This document shows, in pieces, positions 6,261 through 13,815 of a stretch of DNA of 13,987 nt. How positions within the stretch are numbered: the stretch's first letter is position 1; each line of letters begins with the position of its first letter. Made by a program: the position numbers and the translations under genes. The stretch is from Deltaproteobacteria bacterium (GTDB lineage Bacteria; Desulfobacterota; Desulfobulbia; Desulfobulbales; SURF-16). Where the stretch lies: positions 1 through 13,987 of the forward strand of contig JAOZSN010000012.1 of NCBI GenBank assembly GCA_029939635.1, given 5' to 3'. The notes below the pieces were generated by a model. The model was given only the letters and a program-made list of their open reading frames with translations. It was not told where the DNA came from and did not search any database.

Positions 6261-7136
6261 ATGGCCATCACTGCTGAACAAAAATCTGAATTTAGAAAGG
6301 CCCTGCGTGAGGTGAAAAATTTGCCCACCCTGCCTGGTATTGTCGCCAAGTTGTCCCGTATGGCCGATGACCCTGATACCACCACAGAGCAGATGGGTAA
6401 GGTGATCAGTAAGGATCATATTCTCGCCGCTAAGCTGCTTAAATTAGTTAATTCAGCCTTTTATGGCTTCCCGCAGAAGATCAGCTCCCTGGCTAGTGCT
6501 ATAATTCTTTTGGGTTTCAATGTTATTAAGAGTCTTATTATCAGCGCCTCAATTTTCGAGCTTATGGAATCCAGTGATGTGGAGTTGTGGGAGCATTCCC
6601 TGGCCACGGCAGTGGCTGCCAGTGTGTTGGCTAAACGCTTTGATATTGATGATCCAGAAGAGGTTTCTACCGCTGGTCTTATCCATGATATCGGTAAAGT
6701 TGCCATTAAAATGGAGTTGCCGGAGCAACATGCCCAGATCATTGCCCTAGTTGAGGAAAAACAGATTTCAACCATTGAGGCGGAGCGTTTAGTCATTGGT
6801 ATTGATCATGCTGAGGTGGGTGGCTGGTTGGCCAAGAGTTGGTTTTTGCCGAAAAAATTGGTGGAGCCCATTGCCTGTCATCATTCTCCTAAGTCAGCTA
6901 AGGACGAACAGATGGCTTCAGCCATCCTCCATTTCAGTAATGTCCTCATTCGTGGCTTGGGCTATGGCCATGGCGCAGATATCTGGGTACCCCCTTTAAG
7001 TAAACAGGCCTGGGATATGTTGGGTTTAACCCCTGAGAGCCTGGATGAAATCCTGGATGAGGTTGAAGAAAAATTATGGGATGTCAAAGGCTTTAGCCTG
7101 GAGATTAAGGCTGAGGCCGAAAAAGGGCAAGAGTAG
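6261..7136 (+). CDS. HDOD-domain signalling protein
   Basis: 291 residues, with ATG 6261 behind TAGGAATAACC. The HDOD domain spans about 10-215. Recognisable pieces are LREVKNLPTLPGIVAKLSRM, the ISKDHILAAKLLKLVNSAFYG helix pair, SSLASAIILLGFNVIKSLI, and the HD-like core. HDOD proteins usually lack the HD catalytic residues, yet this one retains H112, HD at 142-143 (LIHDIGKVAIK), H183 (GIDHAEVGGWLA) and HH at 207-208. The last HD aspartate position is N227 (LHFSNVL). Hydrolase activity is therefore uncertain. By family knowledge these are non-enzymatic adaptors in c-di-GMP, chemotaxis or stress signalling. It sits between the small HD-GYP-N-like protein and a REC-GGDDF protein in one likely operon. 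Confidence 0.92.
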   Translation: MAITAEQKSEFRKALREVKNLPTLPGIVAKLSRMADDPDTTTEQMGKVISKDHILAAKLLKLVNSAFYGFPQKISSLASAIILLGFNVIKSLIISASIFELMESSDVELWEHSLATAVAASVLAKRFDIDDPEEVSTAGLIHDIGKVAIKMELPEQHAQIIALVEEKQISTIEAERLVIGIDHAEVGGWLAKSWFLPKKLVEPIACHHSPKSAKDEQMASAILHFSNVLIRGLGYGHGADIWVPPLSKQAWDMLGLTPESLDEILDEVEEKLWDVKGFSLEIKAEAEKGQE

Positions 7137-7183
7137 CTGTTAGTGAACTCTTACTGAACAGTTATGAGGATGTAGGCAAAAAC

Positions 7184-8101
7184 ATGGCTCGTATTTTAGT
7201 TGCTGGTGACGGTATTCGTGATGTTAAGCTGGTCTTGGAGGCGCGTGGCTATACTGTTATTGCCATGACTAATCCCCAGTCTGCTATTTCTCTGGTTTTG
7301 GATGATCCTCCTGATATGCTCATTATGGATAAGGGCTTTGGTGATGGCTTAGATCACGATCTGCTCAATGCTGTAAAGGCCTGTCTACAAAAAACCAATA
7401 TACCTGTCATTCTTGTGGTCGATGAAGCAGAGCTCACTGTAATGGACTGGGATATTTATCAGGTGGATGATATTCTGGTTAAACCGGTGACAGGTGAGAT
7501 GTTGCTGGCCCGCGTTCGTCTAGCTGAAGTACGTATGGCCCGTGTCTTTGATAATAACCCCCTTTCCAGGTTACCAGGGAATACATCAATACTGCATGCC
7601 ATTGATCAGACCATTGCTGCTGATGAAAGTTATGGGGTCTGCTATGTGGATATTGATAATTTCAAACCGTATAATGACCGCTATGGTTTTTCCCAGGGTG
7701 ATGATGTCATCCTGATGGTTGCCCGTATTGTTGTTAATGTTATTGAAGAAATGGCACGACATGACAGCTTTATCGGTCATGTTGGTGGTGATGATTTTCT
7801 TTTCATTGTTAAGCAAGATGCGGTTGAGCCAGTGTGTGAAAAGGTGCTACAAAATTTTGATGTTGTCCGTAATATGTTTCTTTCTGCTGATGATATTAAG
7901 GCTGGTTGTTATGTTGAAAAAGATCGTCAGGGTAGGGAAACAACCTTTAGTCTTTTATCCCTTTCCATAGCCGTGGTGCTGACCGGTAATCACATTTTTT
8001 CCCATTCTGCCGAAGTTGCCGAAGTCGCCTCCCAGATAAAACACTATGTCAAAGAAAAGGATGGTAGTAATTACATGATTGACCGCCGCAGTGGCAGGTG
8101 A
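7184..8101 (+). CDS. Response-regulator-like REC domain fused to a GGDDF (diguanylate cyclase-type) domain
   Basis: 305 residues, with ATG 7184 behind GATGTAGGCAAAAAC. The REC domain covers about 1-118: ILVAGDG at the front in place of the usual acidic pair, D49 in MLIMDKG as the likely phosphorylation site, and K100-P101 in ILVKPVT. The GGDEF-type domain runs from about 122: NPLSRLPGNTSI replaces the usual LTGLxNR, then YVDIDNFKPYNDRYGFSQGDD, then GHVGGDDF with GGDDF at 201-205. The catalytic motif has Asp in place of Glu at its fourth position, a variant found in a known subfamily. The I-site is broken (RHDS, 192-195, for RxxD), so product inhibition is unlikely. Whether it makes c-di-GMP is open. 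It lies 47 nt after the HDOD gene and shares its strand; its kinase could be the truncated one at the left edge, but nothing shows this. Confidence 0.9.
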   Translation: MARILVAGDGIRDVKLVLEARGYTVIAMTNPQSAISLVLDDPPDMLIMDKGFGDGLDHDLLNAVKACLQKTNIPVILVVDEAELTVMDWDIYQVDDILVKPVTGEMLLARVRLAEVRMARVFDNNPLSRLPGNTSILHAIDQTIAADESYGVCYVDIDNFKPYNDRYGFSQGDDVILMVARIVVNVIEEMARHDSFIGHVGGDDFLFIVKQDAVEPVCEKVLQNFDVVRNMFLSADDIKAGCYVEKDRQGRETTFSLLSLSIAVVLTGNHIFSHSAEVAEVASQIKHYVKEKDGSNYMIDRRSGR

Positions 8102-8176
8102 TTTGTTTTTTCTCCTATTTGTTAATAAAAAAATGAGCTAAAATTTGCAGTGATTTATATATGATGCTATAGTTAT

Positions 8177-8206
8177 TTGGAATTTAGATCATTTGATTGT
8201 TAATAT
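8177..8206 (+). promoter_or_regulatory. Possible promoter of the mucR-like gene
   Basis: TTGGAA (8177-8182) and TAATAT (8201-8206) are 18 nt apart in a very AT-rich leader (8102-8237). Overlapping TATTAT and TATATA alternatives make the exact -10 box uncertain. MucR/Ros proteins bind AT-rich DNA and often repress their own genes, so this leader is also a candidate operator. Confidence 0.35.
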
Positions 8207-8237
8207 TATATACTTTGCAACCCATTAAGGAGCAAAA

Positions 8238-8720
8238 ATGTCAAAAACACTTTTAGAAATGGCAGCTGATATTGTCAAGTCCCAGGCTCAAGCAACTGTT
8301 ATGAGTACTGAAGAAGTTACTGCAGCATTACAAACCACCTTTTCATCACTGCAATCATTGCAGAATATGGAGGCTAATGCCGAAACTCTTGAAGCTGTTG
8401 ATGCAAATAAACCTGTTGTTGATATTAAACCAGAGCGCTCCATTTTAAAGAATAAGATCATCTGTCTTGAGTGCGGTGAATCCTTTAAGATGTTGTCACC
8501 CAAGCATCTTCGTGAGCATGGACTTGATGGTCGCTCCTACCGAAAGAAGTATGGCTTGCCCCTGCGTCAGGCCCTCTGTGCCAAATCTCTGTCTGAACGT
8601 CGTAAAAAAGCAGGCAAGGAACGTGGCCTGCCTGATAACCTGCGCAAGGCTATTGAGGCGCGCAAGAAAAAGAGCGCTCCGGCCAAGAAAAGAGTCACCA
8701 GAGCGCGCAAAAAGAAATAA
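8238..8720 (+). CDS. MucR/Ros-family zinc-finger transcriptional regulator
   Basis: 160 residues; ATG 8238 follows TAAGGAGCAAAA, a strong ribosome site. The N-terminal 70 residues are helical and acidic and probably mediate oligomerisation, as in MucR. The DNA-binding core begins at KNKIICLECGESFKMLSPKH: C76 and C79, then H90 and H94 (HLREH), giving C-x2-C-x10-H-x3-H. Ros itself has nine residues in the middle gap, so this finger is one longer. After it, LDGRSYRKKYGLPLRQAL and KERGLPDNLRKA match the conserved Ros/MucR tail. The C-terminus is very basic (ARKKKSAPAKKRVTRARKKK), unlike short alphaproteobacterial members, and may add non-specific DNA binding. It is transcribed apart from its neighbours, with an AT-rich leader before it and a terminator after it. 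Confidence 0.88.
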   Translation: MSKTLLEMAADIVKSQAQATVMSTEEVTAALQTTFSSLQSLQNMEANAETLEAVDANKPVVDIKPERSILKNKIICLECGESFKMLSPKHLREHGLDGRSYRKKYGLPLRQALCAKSLSERRKKAGKERGLPDNLRKAIEARKKKSAPAKKRVTRARKKK

Positions 8721-8750
8721 CACTTTTTAGCGAAAATCAGGTATGACACA

Positions 8751-8789
8751 GGGGATATGGTTTAATAATCATATCCCCTTTATTTTTTT
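8751..8789 (+). terminator. Rho-independent terminator after the mucR-like gene
   Basis: GGGGATATG (8751-8759) pairs with CATATCCCC (8770-8778) around a 10-nt loop, followed by TTTATTTTTTT. It lies 30 nt beyond the stop codon. Confidence 0.88.
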
Positions 8790-8811
8790 CACTGAAAAGT
8801 TTGTGCTGTTA

Positions 8812-8844
8812 TTCTGATAACTGATTTCTGACAACTGACTTCTG
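8812..8844 (+). repeat. 14-bp tandem repeat in the murI leader
   Basis: TTCTGATAACTGAT (8812-8825) and TTCTGACAACTGAC (8826-8839) are tandem copies with two mismatches, followed by a partial third copy, TTCTG (8840-8844). A run of seven T and the murI ATG follow directly. No ribosome site is recognisable between the repeat and the ATG. Confidence 0.6.
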
Positions 8845-8851
8845 TTTTTTT

Positions 8852-9643
8852 ATGATTGGTATATTTGATTCAGGCGTAGGTGGTATGACTGTGGCGCGGG
8901 CCGTGGAGCAGGTATTGCCCCAGCGTTCCATTGTCTATTTTGGTGATGTGGCTCGTACGCCCTATGGTTCTAAAAGCCCTGAGACGATTCAGCGCTATGC
9001 CTGCCAGAACACGGAGTTCTTGCTGGATAAAGGTGCAAAGCTGATCATTATTGCCTGTAATTCCGCTGCCAGTGTGGCTGGTGATCTGCTTAAAAAAAAA
9101 TATGATGTGCCAATTATTGAGGTTATTTCGCCTGCAGTCAAATTGGCAACACAAAAGAGCAGGCTGGGGCGTATTGCTGTTATTGGTACGCGGGCAACTA
9201 TCAATAGTAAGGTCTATGAAAAAAATATTTCAGACCTGCGACCAGAGGCAACTGTCTTTTCTCAACAATGCCCCTTGCTTGTCCCTCTTGTCGAAGAAGG
9301 ATGGCTCCATAAACGTGAAACCAAGATGATTCTGCGCCGTTATCTTCACCCTTTAAAAGTGCAAAGTGTTGATACGCTGGTATTGGGTTGTACCCATTAC
9401 CCTTTGCTCAGGCATCTTATTGAACCACGTATTGGAGCAGGAGTTACGGTTATTGACTCATCTTTGGCTGTAGCTCATGAGCTTGATGAATATCTTACTA
9501 AACGCCCTGCCTTTGCTGATACCCTCAGCACTTCCTCAACAACCCATTATTATGTTTCTGATCGTACTGAGACTGCTTTGAATACAGCACAGCGTATTTT
9601 TGATCGACCTGTGGACTTGCAACAGGTTTCTGTTACTGGATAA
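8852..9643 (+). CDS. murI: Glutamate racemase MurI
   Basis: 263 residues, the usual length. The enzyme interconverts L- and D-glutamate in the cytoplasm and supplies D-Glu for peptidoglycan. Motifs in order are IGIFDSGVGGMTVARA (D6, S7), YFGDVARTPYGSKS, IIIACNSAASV with catalytic C69, PLVEEGW (E149), and VLGCTHYPLL with the second catalytic cysteine C180 and H182. Both cysteines of the two-base mechanism are present. ATG 8852 fits the family start; an in-frame stop lies at 8822-8824 and no other ATG is available. No Shine-Dalgarno sequence is seen: the start is preceded by seven T and a 14-bp tandem repeat. The gene lies between the mucR terminator and lolA, whose start is 65 nt downstream on the same strand. 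Confidence 0.97.
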   Translation: MIGIFDSGVGGMTVARAVEQVLPQRSIVYFGDVARTPYGSKSPETIQRYACQNTEFLLDKGAKLIIIACNSAASVAGDLLKKKYDVPIIEVISPAVKLATQKSRLGRIAVIGTRATINSKVYEKNISDLRPEATVFSQQCPLLVPLVEEGWLHKRETKMILRRYLHPLKVQSVDTLVLGCTHYPLLRHLIEPRIGAGVTVIDSSLAVAHELDEYLTKRPAFADTLSTSSTTHYYVSDRTETALNTAQRIFDRPVDLQQVSVTG

Positions 9644-9708
9644 CAGCTGTATTGTTGAGTGTTATTTCCACCATAATAGTTTTTAATTTGAAAGGTGAAA
9701 CTCTAAAT

Positions 9709-10350
9709 ATGAAATTATTTATCATCTCTTCTTTGCTTTGTTTTCTGCCTGTTTCCTCCCATGCCTTTGATGCCATGGAGGTCGCGGCAGCCATCCAGCA
9801 GAAATATGAACAGACTCAGACCTTCACCGCTCAATTTAAACAAATAACAACCATTGCTGGCATGGCAGGTCGTGAAAGGCGTGGTGAGGGGACCTTGGTG
9901 GTTAAGAAACCAGCAAAACTACGCTGGGACTATACTGCTCCAGAAAGGCAGGTTCTTATCTGTGATGGTGATGAGGTAACCCTGTATGTCGCCTCTCAAC
10001 AGCAGATGATTGTCTCCAATGCTGCCCAGTATCTCCAAGAAGATTTGACCTATGCCTTTTTTATTGGCAAGGGCAATATCAGTTCAGATTTCATGATTGA
10101 ACCGGTGGCTGCTGAGTTTGCCCAGCCAGACCATTATGGTCTGCGTTTAACACCTAAAAAGCCCCATGGTCAGGTTCACCATCTCCTCCTCTGGGTGGAT
10201 ACCTTATATCAGATCACCCATATTCGTATTGTGGATCATCTCGATTCCGTCACTGATATTCGTCTGGCACAGATTCAGCTTAATAATGCCATTTCTGATA
10301 CGACCTTTCTCTTTGTACCACCAAAAGGTACTGAGATTATTCTGCAATAA
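9709..10350 (+). CDS. lolA: LolA-family outer-membrane lipoprotein carrier protein
   Basis: 213 residues from ATG 9709. The frame opens at 9652, but only the later start gives a clean signal peptide, MKLFIISSLLCFLPVSSHA, with cleavage after A19; there is no lipobox, so the mature protein should be a soluble periplasmic one. AAGGTG lies about 11 nt upstream. LolA features are the N-terminal helix (AAAIQQKYEQTQTFTAQFKQ), GRERRGEGTLVVKKPAKLRWDY, PERQVLICDGDEVTLY, the mid-region YAFFIGKGN and the C-terminal strand pattern ending FVPPKGTEIILQ. LolA carries lipoproteins from the LolCDE complex to the outer membrane. Its TAA overlaps the ATG of the radical SAM gene by one base, which is an unusual partner. 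A LolA-like specialised carrier for another lipid-linked product cannot be excluded. Confidence 0.85.
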   Translation: MKLFIISSLLCFLPVSSHAFDAMEVAAAIQQKYEQTQTFTAQFKQITTIAGMAGRERRGEGTLVVKKPAKLRWDYTAPERQVLICDGDEVTLYVASQQQMIVSNAAQYLQEDLTYAFFIGKGNISSDFMIEPVAAEFAQPDHYGLRLTPKKPHGQVHHLLLWVDTLYQITHIRIVDHLDSVTDIRLAQIQLNNAISDTTFLFVPPKGTEIILQ

Positions 10351-12185
10351 TGACAACGTCCCCTTCCTTTTCCCTTGCCCTGGTTTCCATGCCATGGCCT
10401 GCCTTTAATCGACCCTCCGTCCAACTGGGGAGCTTAAAGAGTTATCTTGCCCAGGATGAGATAGACACCCCTTCGCTGTCAGTGCATTGCTTCCATCCCT
10501 ATCTTGAGGTGGCCCAGCTTTTGGGGGAGGAGGTGTACCAATGGTTGGCATCAGAGGTGTGGGTTTGTGAAGCCCTTTACAGTGCCATCCTTTTTCCAGA
10601 CAACAGTCAGTCAGCCATTGCCCTTATTGAGCAGGGACTGATTTCTGCTGGCAAGAAAAATCTCTTTGATATCCCGGCTACCATTGCTCTTCTTGATGAT
10701 CATCTTGAACGCTGGCTGCACTCGATTATCTGGGAGAAGTTTTCACTGGTCGGTTTTTCTATCTGTCTTAATCAGCTCTTGGCCACCCTTGCTGCCATAA
10801 AGCGCTTACGTAAGTTATATCCTGCTTTACCCATAGCTGTTGGTGGTTCAAGCTGTACCCCAGTTGCAGCACCTGCCCTTGCTGATCTCTTTGCTATTAA
10901 TTATGTTGTTTGTGGTGAGGGGGAGGAGGCTCTTCATCATCTCTGCTCCCATATGGATAACAAGAGAGCCTTGCCAGCATCAATCTATGTCCGGGAACAA
11001 GGGTGGGGAACGGGGAAACAGCGTCTGCAGCTCCAATCACTCTCATCTTTGCCATGCCCTGATTATGACGATTATTTTGCCCAGCTGAAAACCTCTTTCC
11101 CTGGTGGCTTCCGTCCTGTCTTACCCATAGAATTTTCCCGGGGCTGCTGGTGGGGTAAATGCTCCTTTTGTAATCTTAATATCCAGTGGCAGGGCTACCG
11201 TTTTAAAAAAGCTGAGCAGATGTATATTGAGCTGACTGAATTGCGTAAGCGTTACAGTTGCTTGGATTATACCTTTACGGATAATGCCCTGCCTGTACGT
11301 GATTCATTAGAGTTCTTTGATCGATGTGCTAACGAACCAGGTGATTACCGTTTCTTTGCTGAGATTAGAGCCAGTCAGCGGGGTTCTGAGTTAGCTCGCC
11401 TGCAGCAGGGGGGCTTAGATGCCATTCAGGTAGGTATTGAGGCATTTTCCACCTCTTTATTGCAGCGCTTCAACAAAGGGATGCGGGTGATTGATAACCT
11501 GGCTATCATGCGGGATGCGCTCTCTTGTGGAGTGGTATTAGATGGTAACCTGATAATTGCCTTTCCCGGTAGTAGTGATGAAGAGATTGCTGAAACCATG
11601 ACAAACCTCGATTTTGCCTTTCCCTTTCATCCTTTAACAACTGCCACCTTTTTCCTCGGGGCAGGTTCTCCGGTTGATTGTCAACCAGCTGAATTCGGTA
11701 TCCTGGCCCGCCTGGCCCATCCTGCCAATAAAAAGCTGTTTCCTGGCCAGATTCTGGCCAGTTTCCCGCAACTTATCAAAGGCTATCGTGGTGATCGTCA
11801 ACAGCAAAAGCAGAAATGGCAGCAGGTGACAAAAAAGGTGATGGCTTGGCAGGAATATCATCAGCAGCGTGGCCGTGATATCTATCGTCATCCTCTTTTG
11901 AGCTTTCGTGATGGTAATGATTTTATTGATATAAGGCAAGAATGTCCAGATGGCCGGGTGCTTCGGCATCGTTTAGAGGGAACCTCTCGCCGTATTTATC
12001 TCAGCTGTCTGGATATCATTAATATTGAACATTTATTAAAGCGTTTCCCGCGCATTCGTTTAGCTGTTATGGAAAATTTTCTGGCAAGTATGGTATCTAA
12101 AAGATTGATGTTTAGCGAAAATAACCATTATCTGGCCTTAGCCGTGCATAATAGTAATACTAATTGTGCAAGAGGAGTCTTATGA
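10350..12185 (+). CDS. B12-binding-type radical SAM protein resembling RiPP-maturation enzymes
   Basis: 611 residues; ATG 10350 overlaps the lolA stop (TAATG). The N-terminal part (LALVSMPWPAFNRPSVQLGS, and later YQWLASEVWVCEALYSAILF) and the IAVGGSSCTPVAAPALADLF / YVVCGEGEEAL segment (163-193) match the cobalamin-binding-like fold of radical SAM proteins of the TIGR03975 type, without a DxHxxG motif. The radical SAM cluster site is SRGCWWGKCSFCNLN: C266, C271, C274, spaced C-x4-C-x2-C rather than C-x3-C-x2-C. The CWWG lead and FCNLN tail recall peptide-modifying members, which have a longer gap. The barrel continues through DYTFTDNALP, FAEIRASQ, GGLDAIQVGIEAFS and VVLDGNLIIAFPGSSDEE. The C-terminal domain (HPLLSFRDGNDFIDIRQ onward) is also typical of that group. 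The substrate is unknown; no precursor peptide was found nearby. It is coupled to cobU. Confidence 0.85.
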   Translation: MTTSPSFSLALVSMPWPAFNRPSVQLGSLKSYLAQDEIDTPSLSVHCFHPYLEVAQLLGEEVYQWLASEVWVCEALYSAILFPDNSQSAIALIEQGLISAGKKNLFDIPATIALLDDHLERWLHSIIWEKFSLVGFSICLNQLLATLAAIKRLRKLYPALPIAVGGSSCTPVAAPALADLFAINYVVCGEGEEALHHLCSHMDNKRALPASIYVREQGWGTGKQRLQLQSLSSLPCPDYDDYFAQLKTSFPGGFRPVLPIEFSRGCWWGKCSFCNLNIQWQGYRFKKAEQMYIELTELRKRYSCLDYTFTDNALPVRDSLEFFDRCANEPGDYRFFAEIRASQRGSELARLQQGGLDAIQVGIEAFSTSLLQRFNKGMRVIDNLAIMRDALSCGVVLDGNLIIAFPGSSDEEIAETMTNLDFAFPFHPLTTATFFLGAGSPVDCQPAEFGILARLAHPANKKLFPGQILASFPQLIKGYRGDRQQQKQKWQQVTKKVMAWQEYHQQRGRDIYRHPLLSFRDGNDFIDIRQECPDGRVLRHRLEGTSRRIYLSCLDIINIEHLLKRFPRIRLAVMENFLASMVSKRLMFSENNHYLALAVHNSNTNCARGVL

Positions 12186-12721
12186 TAAGTACGAAAACAA
12201 GACGATTTTATCTGGGCGGTTGCCGGAGCGGTAAGAGCCGTTTGGCTGAAGAATGGGTTCGTGAGCAGGCTATACGTCCGACCTTTATTGCCACCATGCA
12301 ACCTGGCGATGATCTTGAGATGGAGGCGCGTGTTGCCTTACACCGGCAGAGCAGGGGAGAGGGCTGGCATTTAGTGGAAGAGCCAGCTGAGATTGTCGCG
12401 GTGCTCATGGCTAATGAGTTTAACAGTGATGTGATCCTTATTGATTGCCTTACCCTGTGGCTGACAAATCTCTTGCTCATAGATCGCTCAGATGATGAGA
12501 TTGAGCATCGGGTGGCGCAGCTTTGTCAAGCCATTCAAGACTGTTCAGCCTCTGTGGTCTTGGTTGCCAATGAGGTGGGCTTAGGTATTGTTCCTGAAAA
12601 TTCTCTGAGTCGGCGCTTTCGGGATCTGGCTGGATGGATCAATCAGCAGGTCGCGGCCAGTTGTGATACAGTCTTATTTGTAGCAGCAGGTATGCCCCTG
12701 GTATTAAAAGGCGATGACTGA
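12182..12721 (+). CDS. cobU: Adenosylcobinamide kinase / adenosylcobinamide-phosphate guanylyltransferase CobU
   Basis: 179 residues from ATG 12182, which has AGAGGAGT just upstream and overlaps the radical SAM stop (ATGA); the longer frame from 12164 has no such site. CobU phosphorylates adenosylcobinamide and then adds GMP, giving adenosylcobinamide-GDP for nucleotide-loop assembly of B12. Visible motifs are the P-loop LGGCRSGKS (11-19), FIATMQPGDDLEMEARV, the guanylylated histidine H54 in ALHRQSRGEGW, EEP, LIDCLTLWLTNLL with D88, and VANEVGLGIVPENSLSRRFRD near the C-terminus, followed by AGMPLVLK. All key residues are present, so it should be functional. It overlaps the next gene by 8 nt. 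Confidence 0.95.
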   Translation: MISTKTRRFYLGGCRSGKSRLAEEWVREQAIRPTFIATMQPGDDLEMEARVALHRQSRGEGWHLVEEPAEIVAVLMANEFNSDVILIDCLTLWLTNLLLIDRSDDEIEHRVAQLCQAIQDCSASVVLVANEVGLGIVPENSLSRRFRDLAGWINQQVAASCDTVLFVAAGMPLVLKGDD

Positions 12722-13793
12722 GGCACAAAGGCAAACAAACCACGGTGGAACTATCATTGCGACGGCACGTGCTTTAGGTGTGGGTGTTAATGAACTCATT
12801 GATATGAGTTCGAATCTCTCACCCCTTGGCATGGCACCCGGTCTCATGGAGCTGTTGGGTGGTTCCTTATCCCAGATTGGTCATTTACCAGAGATCGACA
12901 ACCAAGGCCTGCAAGGGGCCTTTGCCCAGCATTTTGGCTGCCATGAATCAGAGGTGCTGGCTGGTAATGGCAATACTGATTTTATCTTTGCCTTGCCCCA
13001 GCTTGTTTCCTGTCAGCGCGCCGTCATTGTCCAGCCCACCTATAATGATTATGATCTAGCCTGCCAGCGTCAGGGCGTGGCGGTAGGATATTTTCATCTG
13101 CGGGTCGAAGATGATTTTGTTCTAAATTTAGACGAGTTTGCCGAGCATCTTCGACCTGGAGATCTGGTCTTTATCTGCAACCCTAATAACCCCACAGGTC
13201 ATCTGCTCAATACTACCCGTCTCCATGATTTTATCGCCCAGCATGGTCAGTGTATCTTTGTGGTGGATGAATCATACCTACCCTTTACCACAGAGCCAAG
13301 CCTGGTCTCCAAAACGCGCTTGGCAAATCTCTTTATTCTCTGTTCATCTTCTAAAATCTATGGTATTCCGGGCTTGCGTCTTGGCTTCCTGGTTGCGCAA
13401 GATACTGTGTTGCAGCCCATGAAAGAACAGATGCGGCCTTGGTGCGTGAATCGTTTGGCGCAGGTTGCTGGTGAGTATCTTTTTGACCATGCTGATGGCT
13501 ATATTGCTCAGGTCTTGCACTATCTTGCCAGTGCGAAACCAGGATTTATAACTGCACTCCAGGCCACTGGCTCTATTCAGGTTGTACCAGGAGCAACGAA
13601 TTTTATTCTCTGTTCTTTTAGTTCAGAGCAGTATGATGCCCTTTGGTTGCAGGAAGAGATGCTTAAAGCCAGGATCATGGTACGTAATTGTGTTAATTTT
13701 AATGGCCTTGATAGCTCGTATTTCCGCTTATCATTACAGCACCCCCAGGATAACGCTCATTTTCTTGCTCAGTTGACCCAAATAATGGCCTAA
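12714..13793 (+). CDS. cobD: PLP-dependent aminotransferase-fold enzyme, probably L-threonine-O-3-phosphate decarboxylase CobD
   Basis: 359 residues; ATG 12714 lies inside the end of cobU. The front NHGGTIIATARALG followed by DMSSNLSPLG is the pattern of CobD, which binds PLP and decarboxylates threonine phosphate to (R)-1-amino-2-propanol phosphate, the linker of the B12 lower ligand. Fold-type I residues are LAGNGNTDFIF, ICNPNNPTG (N157), VVDESY (D185), SSSKIYGIPGLRLGF with PLP lysine K214 and R222, and the C-terminal VPGATNFILC and FRLSLQHPQDN. Histidinol-phosphate aminotransferase (HisC) is a close relative, but the HGG start and the cobU neighbour favour CobD. No other cobalamin genes are visible to the right within the window, which ends 194 bp later. 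Confidence 0.87.
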   Translation: MTEAQRQTNHGGTIIATARALGVGVNELIDMSSNLSPLGMAPGLMELLGGSLSQIGHLPEIDNQGLQGAFAQHFGCHESEVLAGNGNTDFIFALPQLVSCQRAVIVQPTYNDYDLACQRQGVAVGYFHLRVEDDFVLNLDEFAEHLRPGDLVFICNPNNPTGHLLNTTRLHDFIAQHGQCIFVVDESYLPFTTEPSLVSKTRLANLFILCSSSKIYGIPGLRLGFLVAQDTVLQPMKEQMRPWCVNRLAQVAGEYLFDHADGYIAQVLHYLASAKPGFITALQATGSIQVVPGATNFILCSFSSEQYDALWLQEEMLKARIMVRNCVNFNGLDSSYFRLSLQHPQDNAHFLAQLTQIMA

Positions 13794-13815
13794 ACCTTCT
13801 TTTGATTTCCTCACC

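Noticed and set aside
9644..9708. RiPP precursor peptide near the radical SAM gene
   Set aside because: The gaps around lolA, the radical SAM gene and cobU are too short or overlapping, and no small Cys- or repeat-rich ORF was found.
11634..11969. Minus-strand 111-aa ORF inside the radical SAM gene
   Set aside because: Antisense to conserved coding sequence, with no motif or ribosome site.
12100..12182. Cobalamin riboswitch upstream of cobU
   Set aside because: The upstream sequence is the coding end of the radical SAM gene and shows no B12-box-like structure.
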